Source: Flavobacterium sp. UBA7663
GTDB lineage: Bacteria > Bacteroidota > Bacteroidia > Flavobacteriales > Flavobacteriaceae
DNA length: 64,000 bases
Assembly (NCBI RefSeq): GCF_002483315.1
Contig: NZ_DLHR01000015.1
Location: forward strand, 108,957-172,956
Reading direction: 5' to 3'
Shown: one piece after another, positions 34,989-42,033 of the stretch
Position numbering within the stretch: the first letter of the stretch is position 1
How the letters are laid out: every line of letters starts with the position of its first letter
Notes under the pieces: generated by a model
The model's input: the letters and a program-made list of their open reading frames with translations, nothing else
Told to the model about the DNA's origin: nothing
Database searches by the model: none
Program-made: the position numbers and the translations under genes

Positions 34989-35312
34989 TTATGAAATGGA
35001 AAACTTCGGCGGATGCCAAATGGAATGTTGGTATTTAGAAATAAAGATTTTTTCGTAGTTCGATTTTTCTTTTTCTATTTTGAATTCGGGAAATGAAATT
35101 TCTGGTTTAAAATCTAATTCAGCTACAAACTGAACCGGACTAAAATTCAAACTCATAATGATTTTTCCTTTCTCACAACCTGAAGATTCTGAACCTGATT
35201 TATTACAAGTTTGTTCACAATTTTCATTCGCAAGCATTTTCACTGCTCGAACTGATGGCAAAGTCACCAGAAGCAATAAGTAAAAACAAAGGATGTGAAC
35301 TAAAAATTTCAT
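34989..35312 (-). CDS. Small exported Cys-containing protein, function unknown
   Basis: A 107-residue protein with a hydrophobic signal (MKFLVHILCFYLLLLVTLPS), then NCEQTCNKSGSESSGCEKG with three cysteines, then a beta-like segment and the ending SIWHPPKFSIS. From memory, short exported proteins with a Cys-rich middle and an IWxPPK ending occur beside metal-efflux genes in Bacteroidota; I cannot confirm the link. Its promoter carries the GTAAC-N4-GTTAC palindrome. The -7 box lies only four bases before the ATG, so the transcript would be leaderless or nearly so, unless translation starts later. Confidence 0.7.
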   Translation of the reverse strand: MKFLVHILCFYLLLLVTLPSVRAVKMLANENCEQTCNKSGSESSGCEKGKIIMSLNFSPVQFVAELDFKPEISFPEFKIEKEKSNYEKIFISKYQHSIWHPPKFSIS

Positions 35313-35316
35313 TTAA

Positions 35317-35324
35317 CAAATATA
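35317..35324 (-). promoter_or_regulatory. -7 box of the small exported Cys protein gene
   Basis: On the minus strand TATATTTG matches TAnnTTTG, immediately upstream of the start codon. Confidence 0.5.
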
Positions 35325-35345
35325 TACAAACTTTAAAAACATTTG

Positions 35346-35359
35346 GTAACATTTGTTAC
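35346..35359 (-). promoter_or_regulatory. Crp/Fnr-type operator
   Basis: Perfect palindrome GTAAC-ATTT-GTTAC; centre (35352.5) 32 bp upstream of the -7 box centre (35320.5). Confidence 0.65.
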
Positions 35360-35367
35360 ACAAGAAA

Positions 35368-35571
35368 TTAGGATTGTTTCTTTTTGAAGAAATCACTAAT
35401 CATGTTAAATAGTAATCCTCCTAATATACCTCCACATAAAGTACTATTTAATGGTTTTGAAGTGATAGAACACGTTCCTGAAACACATCCAACATAATGG
35501 TAATAAGCATAACCAGAAATTAATCCGAAGACAACTCCAATAGTAGTAATAATGATTTCTTTTTTATTCAT
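35368..35571 (-). CDS. DUF6132-family membrane protein
   Basis: From the ATG at 35571, 67 residues: one or two hydrophobic helices (EIIITTIGVVFGLISGYAYY and LCGGILGGLLFNMI) flanking GCVSGTCSITSKPLNS. The GCxSGTCxITS motif with two Cys is characteristic of DUF6132, a small membrane family often found beside rhodanese, thioredoxin-like or sulfide-handling genes in Bacteroidota (from memory). The Cys pair suggests thiol or metal chemistry. Its promoter has the cluster's palindrome. Confidence 0.75.
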   Translation of the reverse strand: MNKKEIIITTIGVVFGLISGYAYYHYVGCVSGTCSITSKPLNSTLCGGILGGLLFNMISDFFKKKQS

Positions 35572-35585
35572 TTTATTTAAAAAAA

Positions 35586-35593
35586 CAAAGTTA
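35586..35593 (-). promoter_or_regulatory. -7 box of the DUF6132 gene
   Basis: On the minus strand TAACTTTG matches TAnnTTTG, 14 bases before the start codon. Confidence 0.6.
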
Positions 35594-35615
35594 CAATTCG
35601 TACGAAAGCGAATTG

Positions 35616-35629
35616 GTAACAAAAGTTAC
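35616..35629 (-). promoter_or_regulatory. Crp/Fnr-type operator of the DUF6132 gene
   Basis: Perfect palindrome GTAAC-AAAA-GTTAC; centre (35622.5) exactly 33 bp upstream of the -7 box centre (35589.5). It abuts the end of the MBOAT gene. Confidence 0.65.
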
Positions 35630-37144
35630 TTAAAACTGAAAATAAATAAACGGTTGCGCACCTGCAGAAGCCGTAGCATAAACAACCCAATAAATCAATC
35701 CTAACAAAACAGCTTTTGCCACTAGTGGTAGAGTTGAAAATGTTTTTTGCATGCCAGCTAAAGTTTTCACTGGAACAAAATGCCAAACCACCCCAATAGC
35801 AATTAATAAAAAGACGTTTTTATACCCTAAAATAATAGTTTGCCATTGATTTAAATCGAAAGTTAATTTGGTAATATTATCTGCAATTTGAAATGCTGTT
35901 GCGAAATCTTTTGCTCTAAAAAACAACCAACAAAACACTACAAAATGGAAGGTTAAAATAACTTGTATAGTTCTAACAAAAACATTTTTTGGTAACTTAA
36001 TAAACTGACCAAAAAATTTCTCTACTACTAAAGCCAATCCGTGCAAAACGCCCCAAACTACAAATTTCCATGAAGCACCGTGCCATAATCCGCCTAGTAA
36101 CATGGTCATGAACAAATTGAAATACGTTCTAATTATTCCTTTACGGTTTCCACCTAAGGTAATGTACAAATAATCACGTAACCATGTAGAAAGCGAAATG
36201 TGCCATCTTCTCCAAAATTCGGTGATAGAACCTGATTGATATGGTGTTCTAAAGTTATCAGGCAACCAAAATCCCATTAATAAAGCTAGTCCAATTGCAA
36301 TATCTGAATATCCAGAAAAGTCACAATAAATTTGAATAGCATAACCATAAGAAGCCATTAAATTTTCGAATGCAGTGTAACTATTCGGTGCATCAAAAAC
36401 GCGATCAACAAAGTTGCTTGAAATGTAATCCGAAATAACGGCTTTTTTGATTAATCCACCAATAATTAAGAATAAAGCTCGATTGAAATCTTCTTTCGTA
36501 AGCTTTAATCTCTCATAAATCTGCGGAATAAAATCACTTGCTCTTACAATTGGTCCCGCTACTAATTGTGGGAAAAACGAAACGAAGAACAAGAAATCCA
36601 TGAAGCTTTTCGTTGGTTCTAATTCTCTTCGGTAAACATCAATGGTGTAGCTTAACGTTTGGAACGTATAAAATGAAATTCCGACTGGTAGAATAATATC
36701 CTCAAACTTCATTGTGCCGTCGAAAAGCGAATTGTAATTATCGATGAAGAAATTGGTGTATTTAAAATAGGCCAACATCCCAAGGTTAATCAACAAACTC
36801 AATATCATATAAAATTTACGATAACCTTGTTTGGCTTCTTCGTAAATTAATCGTGATAAGACATAATCAACAACAGATGAAAAAATCAACAATCCAAAAT
36901 AGATTCCACTCGATTTGTAATAAAAAAACAATGAAAACAGCACCACATAAGTAATGCGGAAATAATGGGTTTTACGTGATAAAATATAAATCACATAAAA
37001 AATCAAAAACAATCCTAAAAACAAAGCACTGTTAAACAGTAACGGTTGTTTTGGATTATAAGTAAACCAATTTTCTATTGTTGCTAAATCGATATTCCCT
37101 ACATTTTCAAGAAACCAATTTTGTATGCTAAAAAGTGCCCTCAC
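35630..37144 (-). CDS. MBOAT-family O-acyltransferase (AlgI/DltB-like)
   Basis: A 504-residue polytopic membrane protein that moves acyl groups, usually acetyl, across the membrane to surface glycans. The family's histidine is in GGLWHGASWKFVVWG and GVLHGLAL. EFWRRWHISLSTWLRDYLY is the conserved MBOAT block. The start is a GTG at 37144 whose G is also the last base of the upstream TAG stop. It is the third gene of an operon with two SGNH proteins, the usual pairing of an MBOAT exporter with periplasmic SGNH transferases or esterases. Confidence 0.92.
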   Translation of the reverse strand: MRALFSIQNWFLENVGNIDLATIENWFTYNPKQPLLFNSALFLGLFLIFYVIYILSRKTHYFRITYVVLFSLFFYYKSSGIYFGLLIFSSVVDYVLSRLIYEEAKQGYRKFYMILSLLINLGMLAYFKYTNFFIDNYNSLFDGTMKFEDIILPVGISFYTFQTLSYTIDVYRRELEPTKSFMDFLFFVSFFPQLVAGPIVRASDFIPQIYERLKLTKEDFNRALFLIIGGLIKKAVISDYISSNFVDRVFDAPNSYTAFENLMASYGYAIQIYCDFSGYSDIAIGLALLMGFWLPDNFRTPYQSGSITEFWRRWHISLSTWLRDYLYITLGGNRKGIIRTYFNLFMTMLLGGLWHGASWKFVVWGVLHGLALVVEKFFGQFIKLPKNVFVRTIQVILTFHFVVFCWLFFRAKDFATAFQIADNITKLTFDLNQWQTIILGYKNVFLLIAIGVVWHFVPVKTLAGMQKTFSTLPLVAKAVLLGLIYWVVYATASAGAQPFIYFQF

Positions 37145-38568
37145 TATTGTTTTGTCGATTTAAATAATTCGTATGATTGTAAAAAAGCTTCAAAAAACAA
37201 TTCGCCTTGTTTTTCATATCCTGCTTTTGAATAATGAACCTTGTCTCTTGCCATATATCCTTTTGCTGCATTTCTACTTATTGCTTTATTACCTCCAAAA
37301 ACTTGAAGTAAATCCCAAACGGAATAATTTTTCACATGCGCATTTTCTTCAATGAATTCGGCATATTTTTCAATAAATGTATTTTTATATTTTCGATGTA
37401 AAACCGAAGGCGGAGACGTCATTACCAAAACACAAGCTTGTGGATTTTTATCTTTAATTCCCTGAATCATTTGGTCCAAATGAGCAAAATATTGGTCGCC
37501 AGATTGTTTATCAAAACTCTCATTAGTACCCAAAGATATAATCACTAAATCTGGATTTAAAGCGGGTAATTGCTCATTGAACAATCTGAATTTATTGTAA
37601 TCAGAAGCTTTCGCACCATTTACACCAATACTGTGATAAATAACACCTGAATTGTCATTTTCTAAAACCAATCCGTTCAAAGCAAAATCATCAATTTCTT
37701 GATTTGGAACAATCGCAATTTTATCTAAAGGTGTTTCCGAAATGTAATCGTTTGAAAATGGTGAAGGTTGCAATTCAATTGGAATATATTCCGTTTTTGT
37801 ACTGGTTTTCGATTGTGTTCCTTTAGTTGGAATCGTCAAAACTTTTCCATCACGAATCATATCACTTTTTAAACCGTTTGCTTTTTTCAAAGCTTTTAAA
37901 GAAACATTATATTTATCGGCAATTCCCCCTAAAACTTCACCAGATTTTACTTTATGAGTGATTTTTTTCGGAACTTTTCTTTCAATGACAATATTTTTAT
38001 TAGATACTGAAACATCAAACAAATTTACATTTTGAGGTGTAATCACTTTCAATTTTGTGAAATTATATTGTGCATCTTTTACATTCAATTGAATCGCAAA
38101 ATCTTTTGAAGTCGTTTCCATAGAAAAACCACTCAATCCAACGGGACGATTAGCATCGGCATATAAATTTCGAAAACTTTGAAAATTCCCTGAGGCTGAA
38201 TAGCGAATCGGAGCGCTGTTATTTGTCTTAGCTACGCTATATGGAAAAGTAAATCCAAAACCACCATTCCCATACACTTTTTGAAATTGAGTACGAATTT
38301 TGGCTGTAAATAAATCCGCTTGAATATGCGAATCGCCAATATGAACAATATTAATTTTTCCTGATTTACTTTGCTCTAATTGGTACATTTTCTCATAGAA
38401 CACCAAAAGCGCATTCGGATTGTGAATGTCGTTTCCTGTGAAAGTAACTTCAATAGAATCAATTACGGGAATATCTACATAAACCGAGTCCATTGGTACC
38501 AATAAAGTATCTTGAGAAAATCCTAAAAAAGAAATCCCAAACAAAAGCATCAAAAATCTATTCTTCAT
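37144..38568 (-). CDS. SGNH hydrolase-like protein with a nested LysM domain
   Basis: A 474-residue exported protein (signal peptide to about FSQ). SGNH block I is HIGDSH at residues 77-81, a GVNGA segment follows at 315-319, GTNE at 347-350, and the catalytic Asp-x-x-His is D442/H445 (RDKVHYSKAG). Between block I and the later blocks a LysM domain sits at about 204-247 (HKVKSGEVLGGIADKYNVS). LysM would dock the enzyme on peptidoglycan or chitin-like glycans. With the MBOAT it probably acetylates or deacetylates a wall glycan. It overlaps the upstream SGNH gene by 11 bases. Confidence 0.88.
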   Translation of the reverse strand: MKNRFLMLLFGISFLGFSQDTLLVPMDSVYVDIPVIDSIEVTFTGNDIHNPNALLVFYEKMYQLEQSKSGKINIVHIGDSHIQADLFTAKIRTQFQKVYGNGGFGFTFPYSVAKTNNSAPIRYSASGNFQSFRNLYADANRPVGLSGFSMETTSKDFAIQLNVKDAQYNFTKLKVITPQNVNLFDVSVSNKNIVIERKVPKKITHKVKSGEVLGGIADKYNVSLKALKKANGLKSDMIRDGKVLTIPTKGTQSKTSTKTEYIPIELQPSPFSNDYISETPLDKIAIVPNQEIDDFALNGLVLENDNSGVIYHSIGVNGAKASDYNKFRLFNEQLPALNPDLVIISLGTNESFDKQSGDQYFAHLDQMIQGIKDKNPQACVLVMTSPPSVLHRKYKNTFIEKYAEFIEENAHVKNYSVWDLLQVFGGNKAISRNAAKGYMARDKVHYSKAGYEKQGELFFEAFLQSYELFKSTKQ

Positions 38569-40009
38569 AAACGGAATCTTTATTGATTATGACACTATCT
38601 TTTTTGATAGGGACTACTGGTTTTTTACGCTTCTTTCTCAATCCTTTATAGGTTTCATAGCCTTGATTTAATTGAGTAAAAATTAAATTTGCAGCTTCTT
38701 TCGCTCCTCTGTGATTAAAATGCGTGTAATCTTTATTAGCTCTAGCTGGCTCTTGTTCTACCCATTGAATCATAGAACCATCGCCACCCATTAGCGTGTA
38801 CATATTTACAAAACTCGATTCCGATTTAATAGCATATCGTTTTTGTGCTGTATTTAAAGGAACAACAGCAGAATCAGTTTTCATTTCTAAATCGTATTTG
38901 GTAGATTTATCAGCAGTTGACACAATCAAAATAGACACTCCTGGAAAACATTCTTTCAAATGCGCTACTACTTTTGCCATTCGTTTTTCGTACCAACCGT
39001 AATTCAACGAACCATAATTCAAAACATTGGCTCCGTATTGCAACACAATTAAATCGTAATCTAATTTCGAATGAAATGCACGCATGGTTGCCACATCAAA
39101 ACTTCCAATTGGCAAACCTGAATTTCCTCTATTTGAGAAATTATCCACATGAACACCTTTCCCGTCATCGAAATTGAATCCGTAAATTGGAATAGAATCG
39201 GCTTTTTTGAAATTAACTTTTATACTTTTTAAATTCCCTTCTGATAAAGTCAATGTATTAACTAACTTATTAGGTGTCAGTTTTTTAACAATAGTATCTG
39301 CGCCAGAAGTATAAAACACTTTTCCTTCTTTATTCGACGAGCTTCCGTAGAATAAGGTTGGGCGAGGTAATTCTGAGGCAAATCTTGTTTTATTGGCTTT
39401 ATATTTTACCCATGCTACATTTGCCGTATCATTCGCATAAAATACATGTCCGTTTACACCAAATGGATTGGATGGACGCTTTACTTTTAAATACGATTGG
39501 GTTTTCCAATTTCCTGAAAATTCATGAGTAACAGAACTCCTAGAAGTAGCTGATTCTGATGTAATATTGACAAATCCCACACCTTGACCACCAAATTTTT
39601 CTTGTAAATAGGTTCTAAAATCTTTTACAATTAAATCGCCATCCGTCATCGAATCTCCAAAATAAGCAATACGAACATTGCCTTCTTTTTTAGTTTCTAG
39701 TTGAAAAAGTTTTTCAAAAAATGTTGCTAAATATTGATTTCCGGTATATTCTTCGAATGTTTCTGGTGGAAATTGAATTCCGTTTACCACTTTATAATCA
39801 ATTACGGTTTTAGCCATAGAATCTTCTACAACTTCTCCTTCATCTTCGGCAATAGCTTCTAAAAGCAAACTATCAACCACTACATTTTTAGAACTAAAAG
39901 TACTTTCCGTAAACAACTTTTTAGGTAAAAACGTTTTGAAAGCCAAAAAAGACAATCCAGAAACGATTACCACGATTAAAGTTTGAAAAAAATATTTTGA
40001 TGTGTTCAT
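38558..40009 (-). CDS. SGNH hydrolase-like protein, membrane-anchored
   Basis: First gene of the MBOAT operon, 483 residues. An N-terminal transmembrane helix (FQTLIVVIVSGLSFLAF) anchors the protein in the inner membrane. SGNH block I is YFGDSMTDGD (Ser120), the GAN block is at 326-328 and Asp-x-x-His at 427-430 (DYTHFNHRG). All catalytic blocks are present. A large insert (about 150-310) between blocks I and III is predicted beta-rich and may bind carbohydrate. It ends in a Lys/Asp-rich tail and overlaps the next gene, which supports tight coupling. Confidence 0.87.
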   Translation of the reverse strand: MNTSKYFFQTLIVVIVSGLSFLAFKTFLPKKLFTESTFSSKNVVVDSLLLEAIAEDEGEVVEDSMAKTVIDYKVVNGIQFPPETFEEYTGNQYLATFFEKLFQLETKKEGNVRIAYFGDSMTDGDLIVKDFRTYLQEKFGGQGVGFVNITSESATSRSSVTHEFSGNWKTQSYLKVKRPSNPFGVNGHVFYANDTANVAWVKYKANKTRFASELPRPTLFYGSSSNKEGKVFYTSGADTIVKKLTPNKLVNTLTLSEGNLKSIKVNFKKADSIPIYGFNFDDGKGVHVDNFSNRGNSGLPIGSFDVATMRAFHSKLDYDLIVLQYGANVLNYGSLNYGWYEKRMAKVVAHLKECFPGVSILIVSTADKSTKYDLEMKTDSAVVPLNTAQKRYAIKSESSFVNMYTLMGGDGSMIQWVEQEPARANKDYTHFNHRGAKEAANLIFTQLNQGYETYKGLRKKRKKPVVPIKKDSVIINKDSVYEE

Positions 40010-40074
40010 TTATTAAATTTCAATTTCAAGTGCAAATTCAAAAATCAAGGATAACTTCAAACTCGTAACTCTGT

Positions 40075-41853
40075 TTACATTCTCTCAGGAACTTCAATTC
40101 CTAATAACTGAAATGCATTTTTTATTGTGTTTCCAACTGATTTTGACAATTGTACTCTAAACACTTTTTTATCTTGATTTTCTTCTCCCAAGATTGAAAC
40201 CTGTTGATAGAATGAATTGAACTCTTTAACCAAATCATAAGTATAATTCGCAATTAAAGCTGGACTATGATTCTCTGCCGCATTTTGAATGACTTCAGGA
40301 AATAATTGTACTTGCTTGATTAATTCTTTCTCTTTTTCGTGTAATTCTAATCCCGAAATCGAAATTGAAGTATCAAAATCAGCTTTTCTTAAAATCGATT
40401 GAATACGAGCGTAAGTGTACTGAATAAATGGCCCTGTATTTCCTGCAAAATCAACTGATTCTTCTGGATTGAACATCATTTGTTTTTTCGGATCAACCTT
40501 TAACATATAATATTTCAAAGCTCCTAAACCAATTGTTTTGAACAAAACCGCTTTTTCATCTTCAGAATAACCTTCTAATTTCCCTAAATCTTCCGAAATA
40601 GTTTGTGCTGTTGTAGTCATTTCTGCCATTAAATCATCTGCATCTACAACTGTTCCTTCACGAGATTTCATTTTTCCCGAAGGCAATTCTACCATTCCGT
40701 ATGATAAATGATATAAGCTATCAGCCCAATCAAATCCTAACTTTTTCAAGATTAAGAATAACACTTTGAAGTGGTAATCTTGCTCGTTTCCAACGGTGTA
40801 AACCATTCCTCCTACATCTGAAAAATCTTTCACACGTTGGATTGCAGTTCCAATATCTTGTGTCATGTAAACCGCTGTTCCATCAGAACGAAGCACGATT
40901 TTTCTATCTAAACCATCCGCCGTTAAATCAATCCAAACCGAACCATCTGGATCTTTCTCGAAAATGCCTTTTTCTAAACCAAATTGCACTACTTCTTTCC
41001 CTAGTAAATACGTGTTTGATTCATAATAATAGCTATCAAAATTGACACCAAGATTTTTATACGTTTGTTCAAAACCATCATACACCCATTGGTTCATGGT
41101 TTTCCAAAGTTCTATAACTTCTGGTTTTCCATTTTCCCAATCTAAAAGCATTTGTTGTGCTTCTAAAATAGATGGTGCTAGTTTTTTTGCTTCGTCTTCA
41201 GTTTTACCTTGAGCGATTAATTCTGAAATTTCTTTTTTGTATTGTTTGTCAAACTCAACGTAGAAATTCCCAACCAATTTATCACCTTTCAATCCTGTTG
41301 ATTCTGGCGTTTGTCCGTTTCCGAATTTTTGCCAAGCTAACATTGATTTGCAGATGTGAATTCCTCTATCGTTGATGATTTGAGTTTTATATACTTTTTT
41401 TCCAGAAGCTTTAATGATTTCGGCAACAGAATAACCCAATAAGTTGTTACGAATATGACCTAAATGCAACGGTTTGTTCGTGTTTGGTGAAGAATATTCA
41501 ACCATTACCGCTTTTTCACCTACTTTTGGAGTTACAAAACCAAAGGTTTCGTTGTTTTTAATTGAATTGAAAAATTCCACATAAAAAGCATCCGAAATCA
41601 CAATATTTAAAAATCCGCCTACCACATTGAACTTAGCCACTTCATTTACGTTCGCTACTAAGTAATTTCCAATCTGATTTCCGATTTCAACTGGATTACC
41701 TTTTAATGCTTTTACTAAAGGAAAAACTACCATAGTAATATCACCTTCAAACTCTTTCCTAGTTGCCTGAAATTCAACTTTTTCAATAGAAATATTGAAC
41801 AATTCAAGAACCGCTTTTTGGATGTGTGTTGTTAATGTGTGATGTAATGTCAT
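40075..41853 (-). CDS. argS: Arginine-tRNA ligase
   Basis: Charges tRNA-Arg, class I. Of 592 residues, the N-terminal Add-1 domain is present, the HIGH motif appears as HLGHIRNN (preceded by SPNTNKPL), and the KMSK region is modified to MKSREGT, which is normal for ArgRS. The C-terminal anticodon-binding domain begins near ENHSPALIANYTYDL and ends with the family's conserved Met (PERM). A TACCTTTG box lies at 41877-41884 on the minus strand. Confidence 0.97.
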   Translation of the reverse strand: MTLHHTLTTHIQKAVLELFNISIEKVEFQATRKEFEGDITMVVFPLVKALKGNPVEIGNQIGNYLVANVNEVAKFNVVGGFLNIVISDAFYVEFFNSIKNNETFGFVTPKVGEKAVMVEYSSPNTNKPLHLGHIRNNLLGYSVAEIIKASGKKVYKTQIINDRGIHICKSMLAWQKFGNGQTPESTGLKGDKLVGNFYVEFDKQYKKEISELIAQGKTEDEAKKLAPSILEAQQMLLDWENGKPEVIELWKTMNQWVYDGFEQTYKNLGVNFDSYYYESNTYLLGKEVVQFGLEKGIFEKDPDGSVWIDLTADGLDRKIVLRSDGTAVYMTQDIGTAIQRVKDFSDVGGMVYTVGNEQDYHFKVLFLILKKLGFDWADSLYHLSYGMVELPSGKMKSREGTVVDADDLMAEMTTTAQTISEDLGKLEGYSEDEKAVLFKTIGLGALKYYMLKVDPKKQMMFNPEESVDFAGNTGPFIQYTYARIQSILRKADFDTSISISGLELHEKEKELIKQVQLFPEVIQNAAENHSPALIANYTYDLVKEFNSFYQQVSILGEENQDKKVFRVQLSKSVGNTIKNAFQLLGIEVPERM

Positions 41854-41876
41854 TTTACCTTATTTTTTTGAACGTG

Positions 41877-41884
41877 CAAAGGTA
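41877..41884 (-). promoter_or_regulatory. Probable -7 box of argS
   Basis: On the minus strand TACCTTTG matches TAnnTTTG, 24 bases before the argS start. Confidence 0.45.
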
Positions 41885-42033
41885 AGAATTTTGACAATAG
41901 AATGATGAAATAAAATTTCAGAAATCACCTTCAAATGTTAAAAAAAATATAATTAGCAAAAATACTGTAACATTTAACAATTGTTGAAGTCTATTAAGCA
42001 CAATCATCAATCATTTTAATTAAAAACAAACAA

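Noticed and set aside
35371..35622. Longer DUF6132 frame starting at 35622
   Set aside because: The earlier start would lie upstream of the promoter box and operator, so the ATG at 35571 is used.
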